From Heterodera schachtii (taxonomy: Eukaryota > Nematoda > Chromadorea > Rhabditida > Heteroderidae): a DNA stretch of 64,000 nt. The position numbers and the translations under genes were made by a program. Below are positions 41,524 through 53,800 of the stretch, piece by piece; within the stretch, counting starts at the first letter, position 1, and each line of letters starts with the position of its first letter. The stretch spans positions 87,527 through 151,526 of the forward strand of contig SIJG01000027.1 of NCBI GenBank assembly GCA_023374025.1, written 5' to 3'. A model generated the notes under the pieces. That model was not told the origin of the DNA and searched no databases. It saw only the letters and a list, made by a program, of their open reading frames with translations.

Positions 41524-43800
41524 CACAAGTTGTTTTTGTGATCTATAGAAAATTATTTTTTATAAAAACAACTTTTAAATTTTTACATTAGTATAGATAT
41601 TATTAAGAAAAAATTCTCTTCATATTTAAATAGGTGTTTGATTTATTTTACTAATTGAACTGTTCTTTGAATTAATTTTTGTCCATTTGTTTAATTTATA
41701 TAAAAATTTTATGTTCCATTATTATATTGCAGATAATTCCATAAGAAAATTCAATATATTTGATTGGTTCAAAGATACTGCGCTAGTAAATCGCAATCAT
41801 TTGATTAGCGTTTTTTATAATTTATTTACATTTATCCATTTATTTTGTCCGTTTTTATTTTTCACCAATATCGAATCATTTCACTTTTTTCTAAAATTTA
41901 TATTTTTTATATTTTCCCCAAAAGTTTGCCTATGTTTTTTCAACATCTCCTGAACTTCTTGTGATTGTATATACGTTGCCAACTTGTTTTTATAAAAATT
42001 ATACAAAAAACAAAAACAAAGGATTTCTTAAATAATTGTAATAAATATTCAAATTCAGTATTTAATGAATAATTTTGCTGGCTTAAATTTTATAAAAATA
42101 AATTTATTCATGTTCAATATTTTTTGAAGATCCTAATACATACAAGCAAAATTCTTTACGGGATTTGTTGATACTTTTGGTTGATGTATTAAAATTACAA
42201 TTTTATCAAATAAAAGTATTAATGAATTTTCTTTGTTTTTTGAAAAACCGGAAGCGATGCCAAATGAATAACAATTGAAATATTTTCAAAAAATAACAAA
42301 CAGTTTTCTGTGCAAAAAATTAAAAATATGAATAATAGATAAATTAGATCATTTATTTTTTGTTTGAGAAAACTTTAATAAAAAAATTTTAAAATTTATT
42401 TAGTTATCTCTATTTATAAGGTACATACATAAATAAGAATATATAAATCATCTTTCAAATATTTAAAAATTTGCAAATAAAACCTATTAAAAAGGGAAAT
42501 TTTTCCTGAGATGATCAAACAAAAAAAGCGAAGAAGTACGGTTTTAGAAATTTTAACAAAAATTTACAACAAACTGTAATGCTATATAGTAAAGCAAAAT
42601 TTTCAGTTTAATACCGAAACATCTTTGCAACGAATTTTTTTAATGACTAAATTTGGTACTTGATTATTTCTGAAAACATGCTGAGTCGATCCAAAAAAAA
42701 GCTCAGTGTGGACGATCCAAAAAAAGCTCAGTGATTGATAAAATTCAATAAATAAACCTAATTATTTAATTCACAAAATTACGGTGCCGTCCGCTTAGCC
42801 TTTGTTCTTAACCGGGCCGGTCTGGGTTCTGGATCAGGCACTTTTTGTGCCCCGAAAGTGGTGCGATAGGCTTCCGGAAAATGAACAATCAACCATTGAA
42901 TTTTTTTTGGATGCCCACACTGAGTTTTTTTGGATCGACCTAGCATCTTTCTGAAAACATTGCTGTTTCTTATGGTTTTTTTAAATAGACGCATTTTATT
43001 AGTCGATTCAGTCATATTATTTAGTATAAAAGTGTTGAACCTATTTTGTGTATTGTATTTTTTGTCGTTAAAAATGTATATTTTTGATTTTTCGATCAAT
43101 TAATAATACCTTCAAAGATTACTAAAGCGTTTTAATTAAAATTTGACATAATAATCCAAAAAAGAATTAAACAGAAACAAATTAAAAATTTTTTATTAAA
43201 ATCATCTCAAATAAGTGCTTTGGCACCGCCAAAATTCAATCAATAATTGACACGTTTCTTGAATACATTTATTTTTTATTTCGTTTGAAATTTAAGAAAA
43301 TAATTTTTGAAACATTTACAACGATAAAGATCCTCACAATACTTTTTTAAATTTAATATCGCATTTGTAAATGTAAATTTTTGAATCGATTTAATTTCAT
43401 CAGTTAGACTAGTTCATATTCCGCGCACACTTGCGGCTATAGTATTCCCGCAAATTACCAATTTTATGAAAAATAAATAATTGAGGTACATTTAATTTAA
43501 TTTACAATTTTTCGCTTATAAATATATATTCAATGAACATTTATACAAATTTTATTCTGAATGTTTAGTTATTTCATGATAAATTTTTTCTATTCTATTG
43601 GTTATTTTAATAGCTCTTATAATTATTTGTATATATATTTTTCTTGGTATTTTTTTTAAATTTACTTTATATTCTTTTTTTGTATTTTAAAGGTTATAAA
43701 TAATTTGTTTCCATCCGCTACCATTGTACTGATTTCTTGATCAAGTAACGGCAAAGGAATACGTCGGTACATAAATGCGAATGATTGTGAGTCATACCAT
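41524..43800. other. AT-rich DNA with one inverted-repeat element
   Basis: No gene supported. At 42,671-42,712 and 42,921-42,958 are inverted copies of ATGCTGAGTCGATCCAAAA/CTCAGTGTGG. Between them is a GC-richer 100 bp that gives a short minus-strand frame (VPDPEPRPARLRTKAKRTAP) without other support. At 41,525-41,575 a hairpin AAGTTGTTTTT/AAAAACAACTT sits at the edge of the satellite. Confidence 0.45.
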
Positions 43801-43802
43801 CG

Positions 43803-44005
43803 GTGATGCGACATTTGCGGCGCTGACATTTGCGGCGCTGACACTTGCGGCGCAGACATTTGCGGCGCCCAGCCAAAGCGACACTTGCGGCGCTGACATT
43901 TGCGGCTTGACACTTGCGGCGCCGACAGATGCGGCGCCCACTCAAAGCGACACTTGCGGCGCAGACACTTGCGGCGCCCAGTCAAAATGACATTTGCGGC
44001 GCAGA
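43803..44005. repeat. GACATTTGCGGCGC minisatellite
   Basis: About 13 units of 14-18 bp (GACATTTGCGGCGCT, GACACTTGCGGCGCA and similar, some with CCCAGCCAAAGC spacers). Open frames through it on both strands are a by-product of the repeat. Confidence 0.9.
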
Positions 44006-44279
44006 ATTAAATGGCCCCAAAAATTATTTAAACAATATTTTTGATTAAAAAAACATTTGTTTAATCACACTTTCAATCCATTTCTTCAAAGCCTTTCATC
44101 CCTAGGCGGTACTGCAATGTATGAATGTGATTAATTATATCAACATCGTTTTTGTTTTCCTTATTGTCAAAATCGATGACTAATCGACGGACCGCTTCAT
44201 CATTTCCCAGATATTTTTTAAGCGAGGCCTTTCAACAATTCGATCAAAAATGTTTTAAAATATTTTATTTTACTTCTCT

Positions 44280-44640
44280 CATTATCGATTTTAACAATTT
44301 TGGGTAGAAAATATGTAAATCGTAGTTTCAGTACATTCGGGATCAAAAATCAGTTTTTATCATTTTTGAGTCATATTTTTTCAAAAACTTTTGGGAACGG
44401 GGGAGAAGGTACGGCGGTTCCGACAGGCGCCGCCGGGGGAAAATCTTAAGAATTTCTAATGAATTTTGTTAGAAATTAACCAAATTTTTCAGAAATTTCC
44501 CTCTTTTAGATGAAAATAAGGCACTACCCCCAAATCAGAACATTTCTTAGAAAGAAGAACATTTTCCTTTTCTAAGATTTGGACCTTCCAAATCAGAACA
44601 TATCTTAGAAATAAGGACATATAGAAACCTTGGATTAGGT
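44280..44640. mobile_element. MITE relic of the gene A family
   Basis: Same orientation and order of blocks as 830-1,200 in the gene A element: GTAAATCGTA, TTCAGTACATTCGG, the GC hairpin (44,413-44,434, diverged), TCAGAACATTTCTTAGAAA. Ends are not clear. Confidence 0.65.
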
Positions 44641-44942
44641 TAAAGAATTATTGTTAAATGTGTCATTGTTAAAGAAGCGCGCCGCAAAAAAAAGTGGCAG
44701 AAAAAAAGTCGTCGCAAATTAATGATCAGCGGAAACAAAAAAATATTGGAAAAAATTCTGGCAAAAAATAGAAGCCATTTGAATAAATGTTAACCATTTT
44801 CATTGCATATAAATGAAAAATCGAATTATTTTTATAATAAATTTATTAAAATAATTATTTTCTTTTTCTCAAATAAAATTTCTTTACCCCCCCCCCCCCC
44901 TCAGACCCCCTCAGACAGATTGTATTTGTTTTAAATGCACAG

Positions 44943-45340
44943 TGAGCCAAAACATTGGCGAAATTTGTCGATATTTGTTGGCTTAATCGCCTTGTCCAAT
45001 CGATCGGAAACATCCCATCGGCCGGGTGAGTTATAAACATTTAAAGAATAAACTGAAATTTCATTAACAAAAGAAATTTTTATTTTATTTCGACACCAAT
45101 TTCAAACATTTCTGCTATGTGAATTGGAAGTTTTTTTTCTAATTTATATATTTTTATATAATTTATTCATTAATAATTTCGCCCATTTTAAAGACTATGC
45201 GAACGAAGGTAACACGCAGAAGAAACTAATTAAGAATTGCCAATCGGCCGGTGACAAAGTGTTCTCTACCGGCGACGTGCTCCACTGGGATCACCTCGGA
45301 TACCTTTACTTTAAAGCTGGAAATTTTCGGAATTATTAAA
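44943..45340 (+). pseudogene. Fatty-acid transport protein / acyl-CoA synthetase pseudogene
   Basis: Two plus-strand exon-like pieces. The stretch 44943-45025 encodes IGEICRYLLA, an in-frame TAA, then SPCPIDRKHPIGR before a good donor. It matches the conserved IGExCRYLL ... H.VR region of FATP/very-long-chain acyl-CoA synthetases. The stretch about 45188-45340 encodes KDYANEGNTQKKLIKNC and GDKVFSTGDVLHWDHLGYLYFK, the conserved region just before the family's DRTGDTFRWKGEN motif, which is absent here. The exons that should lie between (about 150 codons) are missing, so this is a dead fragment. Confidence 0.75.
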
Positions 45341-45554
45341 TTTTTTAATAAACTTATTGCTCAGAAACTAAGAATTAAAATTTTTATTAGACTGAAGTAC
45401 CAATTAAAATTATAAATGTTCTTTTATTATAATTTCTACTCGTTTTTGCTTTTCCATGTTCGCCTTCTTTAAGCTAATATTTTCTATATATTTTTTGATT
45501 TCTTAATTGTTTAATTTTACCTGATTTGCTTCAACTCCAAATAAGTTGTCCACA
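45341..45554. other. No feature recognised
   Basis: Short AT-rich spacer between the pseudogene and the dispersed repeat. Confidence 0.4.
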
Positions 45555-46211
45555 GTAGTTACACATCACTTTTTGTCCGGATTACGGTAGCCCCTCATAC
45601 CTATGGGAGGGGTGCACGGCCAACTGAGCGCCAGCCATCTGAGCGCCAGCCAAGTGAGCGCGAGCCATTTGGGCGCCAAAATTTTCAGTACCGAAGCCAA
45701 AACCTATTGCGCGACTTTTTTCAAGTGCGCGACTTTATGCAAATTTTTTATTGATTTTTTCTTGCAAACCCAAACCTATTGCAGGGGTGCGCGACTTTTT
45801 TACTGCGCGACTTTTTTTACTGCGCGACTTTATGCAAATTTTTTAATTAATTTTAATTTAATTTTTAATTAATTTTTAAACATCTTAAAGGTCAAACATC
45901 TTAAGACACTGAATTTAAATTCATTTAAAATTCATCAAAAATTCCCCGCACCAAGCGGATCCGAACCCCAGAGGGGCGGCCAGGCTGACGCACTAACCAC
46001 TTGGCCACATTGGCAATGAACAATAAACATTAATTTGCTCTGATAAAGGGAAAATTTGACGTCACCAGCGGTGAAAGGGGCGGGAGCGGCGGGCAGCGAG
46101 AAGGGGCGGGGTCAAATAAACAAATCAATTTTTCGTGCCTTGTGGTGCCGCCCTCCTTCCCGCACACTCATTATGTAATTTGACACCTTCAGACAATAAA
46201 CAATTTTTGTT
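45555..46211. repeat. Dispersed repeat with tRNA-like segment, copy 2
   Basis: Second copy of the 35,649-36,456 repeat, same orientation, shorter in the TGCGCGACTTT part and in the GGGGCGG part. Confidence 0.8.
45942..46014 (-). repeat. tRNA-like (SINE-type) segment, copy 2
   Basis: Same 73-nt segment as in copy 1. The A box here reads TGGCCAAGTGG, still a consensus match, and the B-box-like GGTTCGGATCC is unchanged. Confidence 0.6.
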
Positions 46212-46489
46212 CTTTGTTTTCTTGTAGCTTTTTTTGCTCGTTAAATTCGTTTAATCATTTCTTTAATTTCTATTCTTTTAATTTTTCTTTGCTATTTGGG
46301 GGTGATCTCTGGTTCCTATGAGAGATTTTGTGTCCCATTAATTTTGATTTATATTATGTAATTAATATTCTTTAAACTCGTTTTATTCTTTGGTACATAG
46401 CTGAAAATCTGATAAATAAAATTTTTAATGACATAATTTTTTTATAGAAAATCCTGAGTGTGTAAAAAGCGTGGTTTAATCTTTCTTAA

Positions 46490-47235
46490 GGAATCTTAAC
46501 CACAACTCGAGTTGTGGTTAACATAAATTTATTTAGTAATTTAAATTGTAAAATAAAAAAATAATTTTTTTTCTAAGGTAATTTACATGCACAAAAAGAA
46601 TCTGACTTTTATTTTTTGGCTATGATATAAATTATTGACGGATTAGTGTTATTTCATCAAAAAAATATGAACACGCCCAAACTGATGAAATATCTTTTTA
46701 AAAAAGGAGACAAAATTGCTGTTATTTGTAGCATGTTGAATAACAACGCAATTGGTTGTAATGCACTATTACCAAGAAATTTTGGCTCCATTGCAGTTCA
46801 CACGGCCATAAATAAAATAATTTGACAATTTTAATGCAGCAAACTTTTTCTTGAAGCATCCAAATTAAACATTCTTGGTATCATTCTATAGCCCCAAGAG
46901 TCCTCTATTTTTTGCAAAATTTTAAAAAGTTTTGCTTTGTTTAAAAAAGTTATGGCCAAAAATTTTTAGAAAACTAATTTATGATTTAATAGTTTTTCAT
47001 GGTTTTTTAATTAATTCTATGCCAATATTTATACTATTAATAGAATTTAATTATTATAATAATTTATTTAAATTTTGAATATTAATTATTTTTCAAATTC
47101 AAGATAAATTTCTCTTAACCACGGTTGAGTTAACCATGGTTTACTTAACCATGGTTAAAGACGAGCATACCGGTTAAGGTCGGTCGTTAACCATGGTTAA
47201 CGCGTTAACCGTGGTTTACTAAACCGCGAGACGAG
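46490..47235. repeat. AACCATGGTT palindrome cluster
   Basis: At 46,496-46,522 is an inverted repeat TTAACCACAACT/AGTTGTGGTTAA. At 47,115-47,222 several overlapping palindromes of the type TTAACCATGGTTAA alternate with GACGAGCAT. These look like degenerate ends of one or more elements. The AT-rich interval between them shows no gene. Confidence 0.55.
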
Positions 47236-47245
47236 CATAAGGTCC

Positions 47246-47490
47246 CTGGTCACCCCCCTATTGTCCCGAATCCCAAAATCACTTTTATTTTTAAAGAAAT
47301 GACATTTAATAAAATTACAAAAGACAGGCTTACTCGGTTCTGAAAACACATTCTGGAAAAGTAAAATACTATAAAATCCGCAATTTTTTTCTCTACCAAA
47401 TACATTTTATTTTGCATTTTTATCATTTTTTAGAAAAAGATACAAAAATAAAAGTGATTTTGGGATTCGGGACAATAGGGGGGTGACCAG
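47246..47490. mobile_element. 245-bp MITE with 47-bp perfect inverted ends
   Basis: The two ends are exact complements over 47 bp (outermost bases CTGGTCACCCCCC; the inner part reaches CACTTTTATTTTT). Perfect ends imply recent activity. No clear target duplication could be read. Confidence 0.9.
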
Positions 47491-50400
47491 ACAGGTAAAA
47501 ATGATTTTTATAAATTAGAATTTTTAATTATTGTTATTGTTATTACTATTATCATTTTTTTAATGGATATTTTAGTAGTGCTCAACATGAAAACAATACA
47601 TATAATAACATATTGATTTTTTTAAATAATTTAAAATTTGTTAAAAATCGATCATTGTTTTTTATTTTATGAATATTAAAAAAACAATTAATAAAATTCG
47701 GGAAAAAATATTTGGCCTAAAATTATTGTTTTAGAATATAAAAAAAGTTAAAGGAAAAATATATTTGTAAACAAAAAAATTTCAAATTTTTATTAAATCA
47801 AAGAAAAAAATATAAATAATTATAAAAAATTAATAATAAAGCCATTCCATTTGTTGAATTTATCATTATTTTATAAATTTTTTTTAATGCATGATCATTG
47901 GAATGTAGCCTCTGGAACATGAGATATAGAAAATAGGAAAATGTAAAATAACAAACACACTTAAAATATAAAATTACTAAATGATTACATTCTAAGAATA
48001 ACCGAAATAAAAACAAATGTACAAAATAATAAATAAAAAAGGTAATGAAAAAAACTTTAACAGAATATGCTTTTTTGGGATCATTATTCTTGTAATGTTT
48101 ATTACCTATTTGAAAAATACTTATCAATGTAAAGAAAAAAGCCACCTTTAATACAATAAATTTTAAAAATTCATTTATAAGAAATTTTTCTAATAAAGGA
48201 ACGGAATATACGGAAAATTCCCACTTTTGAACATGAGATATAGTAATTGTGAATTCTTAATTACACAAATAAAAATATATTATCAATTTTTTATTAAAAT
48301 ATGAAAATGTTTACTATATAATCGACATATTTTTTGCAGAAAAAATTGCAAAATTAAAAATAATTGTTGCCAATGAAATAAAAATAACATATGTATTTTA
48401 TAAAATTTCAAAAAAAGTTATATTTATAAAGTTGAGTACAGATTAATAAATTAATTAGTTATTGTTTTATACTACTAATATAAAAAAATAAACATATATT
48501 TACTTGAATAAATTTGGTATTACAATACTCCACAGTTATATTCTTTCTGTAATTGCATTACTATAATTTGGTAAAAATTATACTAATCAACTTAAATACC
48601 TAATTTGTATTTATTAAAACAAAAATTGTTTTAGAAAAGAAAACAAATGTATTTATATTTCTATCAAAATTAAAATAAATTTAATACGATTTTATTTATT
48701 TGATTTCATACAAAAAGTTAACAATAATATTGAAACAATAATGATTAAAAATATTAGTTAAAAATAATTTATAATTTAGACAAACTAAACTGTTGACTAA
48801 GCATTCTGTCCACTTTCATACGAACTTCTCCAAGTGAAATTTTAAATTTGTAACACTAATATTTTATATAAAGCGGTGTCATCACAAAAATTTATACTTG
48901 TAGAACTTTATATTATTCAGTAAATATAAACATTTTATAATAAGCAAATTATTTTATTTTATTAATTTATTTTAAAACCTTAATTATTATCAATATACAT
49001 TAAAAAACTGATTATAAATTATAATATGAAAATTAAAAATTATATGATCGAAGAAAAACGAGAAAAATTATTTTTTATTGAATATCATCAATTGAAGAAA
49101 AAAATTTTAATAAACTTAAATTAATTATGAAATAAACTTAAGAAAGTGGTCTTTAACCTAAAATGGATTAAAAAAAAGGGTAGTATTTACATAAAAAAGA
49201 AAATACTAACAAAGAATTCATAATTATTAATATAAAATTAACAATGAATTGAAAAAATTTTACAACAATTTAAAACAATAAAAGTAAACTCAAGCATAAA
49301 ACGAAGGAATATAATTTAGTGTAAATTAAAATATTATATAAAAAAAATTAAAGTTTCCAATAAAAAATTATTTAAATTAATAAAATAATGAAAACATCAA
49401 ACAGGTGATTGGACACCATCGTGGACACAACAAACAACCTAGCCATGATAATAAAATTAATTAATATTTAAAAATCATTGTTATATACGAAAAACAATAA
49501 AGTAAAAAAGAATCTTTATTCTTTTGAAAAAATAAGAATATAAAAATACTAAAAACAATTATAACATAATTTTTAGCAAAAATAATAAGTTAGGGGTTTA
49601 AAACAAAATAATATTATAGATAAATTTGTATCTTATGACTGCTGGAAAAAATGTAAAAATTAGTCTTAAAAATTCCAAAAATAACTTATTTAAATCTATT
49701 TGAAAAAAATTTCAGTCTGAATATAATTAATTTTTATTTTAAGTGCACCAATTGTATTGAAAAAATAAAAAAATTTCAACAAATTTTTGTGCTTTGAAAA
49801 GTTAATTTTGGAATTAAAATTAAAATTTTTGAAAAAATCTTTTTCTTATGATTTTTTGCTACAATTTTATTTTTTGTCTCATTTTCTTCAATTTAATTTT
49901 ACTTTTTTTAATTCATAAACAAAAATATGTTGAATTTTAAATTTTTTTGAAAAATAAAAACAAATTGTTTTTCACATTTTCCAGATAAAATTTATATGAT
50001 TCGTTTTGATAAACAATTGTAACTATTTTTTTGTAGAATTTTTTTGAGTTTTTAAAATTCAAAATTATTGTTAAATCTGTTTGATCTGCTGTTTATTATT
50101 GCGATTTAAATTTGCAATATTTAATATTTAATTTTCCTTATATTTTTCCTAAATATTTTAATAAATGCTAAGAATTCTATTCATTTTGGTTTTTTTCATA
50201 ACTTTTTTGGTATTCAATTTTAAATAAAAAATAATAATTATTATTCTAATTTGAATTGGTTTATTTGGGCATATAATAATTATATTTTAACGTAATTTAA
50301 TTTAAAAATCATTATAGCCAAAATTTATTCATTTCTTTCTTTTAGCAGATTATTCAACTATTAAATTAAAATGCTTCCTAAATTTATAAAACAAAGTTGA

Positions 50401-50848
50401 AAATTTTTTGCTTTATATCGTTTGAGTTTTTGTTCTTTTTATTTATATTTAAAAAATATTACCTCGTAATCATGAATAAAATTCAATTTATTTCCAGTCT
50501 TGTCCTGGTTTTAATTATTATTGTATATGAGATATTGAATTTATTTTCGTCAAAATCTCTTTTGAGTTGGTGTATCAGCCAAAGCTGGCAAAATTAGTAT
50601 CCATTAATATAATTACTTAATAAGGTTGGTTGATTTAATAATAATAGTGCTAATTGATTAATAATTTTTCTCTTTATTTATGTGATTAATTCATATTCCT
50701 TTTTACTTTTTAATAAATTTTAAACCCAAATAATTAATTGTTAAATATTATGTCAATTTAATAATTTTGTTATCCATTACATTTTTTCATTCTTAAATAT
50801 ATAAGTTATTTATTCATGTTTATATGGTTATAAAATAATGATTTATTA
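47491..50848. other. Very AT-rich DNA without recognised features
   Basis: No splice-supported coding sequence, RNA gene or ordered repeat seen on either strand. Open frames are low-complexity Ile/Phe/Lys/Asn runs. Confidence 0.5.
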
Positions 50849-53800
50849 TTTATTTAATCAGAATAATCTCTAAAAAGATATTTTTTTACACAAAAGAAAA
50901 ACTATCTTTTAAATTTTATAATAATTATTGATTATAATCTTTTTCCGACTTTTTCTATCAAGCCAGCCCCAAAAAAACATCTCTAATTTTGTAAATTTAA
51001 GAGAGTTAAACCCTATTGGCTAATCTCATTTCATATTTTTTTCTTATCCCTAAAGGTCTGTTTTTTTAATTTGCATCTTAAATTAAATAAATTTGTATTA
51101 ATTGCATTAAATAATTAAATTAAAATTTTTTTCTGGTCCTTGTTGATAATTTTACGATTCATTTGACGGATTAAAAATCATTTTCATATTATTTATTTTT
51201 TATATTTTTTGTTACAAAATAAACAGCTTATATAAATGAAAACACATATAATAACATCTTATGTTACAAAAGTCTTTTGATTATTTTTTGAATTTTAATT
51301 TTTTTTTCTCTAACATTATTGTTTTTAAATAACATTTATTAAATAATAAAAAAATATATAATTAAAAAATGATTGTAAAAACAATTACACATTTCTTTTA
51401 AAATAAAGGTAAATTATAATGAGAAACAATAAAAATTCATTTATTAAGCAATGTAATACGAGTATGCTTCAAAATGAATTAAAGAAGAAACGTACATTAA
51501 GGCACTTATTCTTAATAGAATGTTTAATGATTCAGCAGGAGCAAATGCAAATGTAAAACTTTGATGAGAGATTTTGACAAGAAAAATAATAAAAATAAAA
51601 CTAATAAAAAAATTGGGTATATTAAAATTAAATCCAAAATTTTTTTATCTAAAATAAATAGTGATTTAAAGAACCACTAGACAAGAAGTTTTTTTTAAAT
51701 TTTTCTTGATTTATATTGAATAACGATAATTATTCTGTTTCTATTGTATTTAATTCTCACGATGAAAAACATCGGAAGGTGTAACACCATTGTACTCGAC
51801 AGTTAAAATATACAGATTTCATTATTGAAAATTATTTTGAACTCATAACTTTTTTTCTTGTATTTGTTTGATTTTTTAATTCTTTTTTTTTGTTTCTATA
51901 TTATAAAAATTAAAGTTTTTTTTCTCTTTTAGCTCAAAATTGCATAAACACTTTTTATTAATATTAAATTTTTATTTCATTAACTGCAAAAAAATAAAAT
52001 TCTTTTATAACTATTATAGAACTAACAATTGTGTATTTATGAGTCATTAATTGTATTTATGGGTCATTTAATGTATTTGTTTAATATTTTTAAGAAAGAT
52101 CGTATTTGTATAAAGCTTCTCGCGTCGTTTTGTTAGTATGTTCTTTTGATTAAGCTAAAATAATAAATAATTAATTTTAATAGCTCATTTTTTCTAAAGT
52201 ATTTTTTTCAAAAATACTTTACTTATTCTCAAAAATTATTCATCTTTATTTAAATATTATTTTTTTCTTTGATTTCTAATATATATAATTTCATTTGAAA
52301 ATAGTTTTAAAAATATTTTCTAGTTATATTTGGTTTTTATAGTAATTATTATTATATTTTAAATTATTATTAATAGAAAGTAAATAAAAAACGACTGATT
52401 CAAGAAAAAATATGTTATAAAATACCAATAATGTTGCTTTCATCACAATTCAGCTTAAAGGTTTTTTTAATATATTCATTATTTAAAAGAAATAGGTAAT
52501 TAATTTAAAATATGAATTGATATGGAAGACTGAGAGATTAGCTTTTCAATACATAATTTTTAGCATAAAGTTTGAAAATAAATTAACTTTAATTAAAATA
52601 AAATTAGTGCTTCAAATAAAATTAAAAAATCAAAATGATATTATTAATAAATGTTAAATTATTTCATTTTTATCACTTCCTTTTGTAAATGAATTTTTTC
52701 GATGAAAAAATAAACCCCATCTTTTTGGGTTAATAAACTGATTTTTTTTAATTTTTTCAATTAATAAGTAAAATAAAATTATTTAATAAAAAGAATATTT
52801 TTTTCTAAATATGTATAATTCACTTTCAACAAACAGAATGAATTTGGATATATATTTTTGGACTTTCAAATTTAATATAAATATTTATTTATTTATTTAT
52901 TTTTAAAGTTATTTAAAATGAACCTTAGTGAATAATTATATTAAAATATAATTTTAGAAAATAAAGCAATATAAAATATTGATAAAATAGGCAATCCAAT
53001 TATCAAATCCATTATTTCTCTGAATTAAATAATTGTACAGGTTTTCACAAGATAACACAAAGAAAAATTTAGAGAAATTAAAAACCGATAATTAAAAGCA
53101 AAATTTTCACTAATAAAAATGATAAAAGAAATTTTTGACACTTTTTACCAAAAATTTAGGGAGTCGGAATTTCCAACCCAAAATGTCGGAATTCCGGCGC
53201 CGCCCTGATACAAGCATTGAAATACTAAAAATCTTTCCAGGCCCTTTAAAAATTCATAATCAATTAGATGAAGTTTTGATTCCATATTATTTTTTAGTCT
53301 TTATCCAAGATGTTTGAATCGGAAAACAGATGAAGTCATTATTAAGAAACATAAAAATTTAGAATAATTTTCCAAGTTGAGCTTATAGAAACTTTTTTCA
53401 AGCAAATATTCTTTGAAATTTATAATCTATTAATAAATTTATTTCTGTTTTTAAATCGATAATCAAAGCAAATTCCTTTTAAATCTAAAAATCATAAAAT
53501 TTTTCATCGTTTGACTTAAAAATTTGTTGTATTAAATGATTTTTATAAACAATATTTATTATATATCATTGTAATGAGCCCATTGCTCGCTAATTTGTTA
53601 TACAATTCAATTTATATGTTTTAAATTTTATTTTAGTTGTTATATTCATTTAGAATAACATTATGAAAATGAGAAACATTTTTGCAATAAAGATATAATA
53701 AATATTGATTTAAAATATACATCTGAATAAGAAAAATATTCTCTCGTTTAAGAGCCGAATTCAGGTTCGTATTGAAAAAGTTAATAAATTTTAAAATATT

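Noticed and set aside
41687..41953. 88-codon plus-strand frame
   Set aside because: Phe- and Ile-rich translation of AT-rich DNA with no homology, splice sites or signal peptide pattern.
42779..43099. 106-codon minus-strand frame
   Set aside because: Lies mostly across an inverted-repeat element. Only the last 35 codons have balanced composition and they match nothing I recognise.
47798..48145. 115-codon minus-strand frame with hydrophobic stretches
   Set aside because: Pure AT-rich composition effect; no splice or family support.
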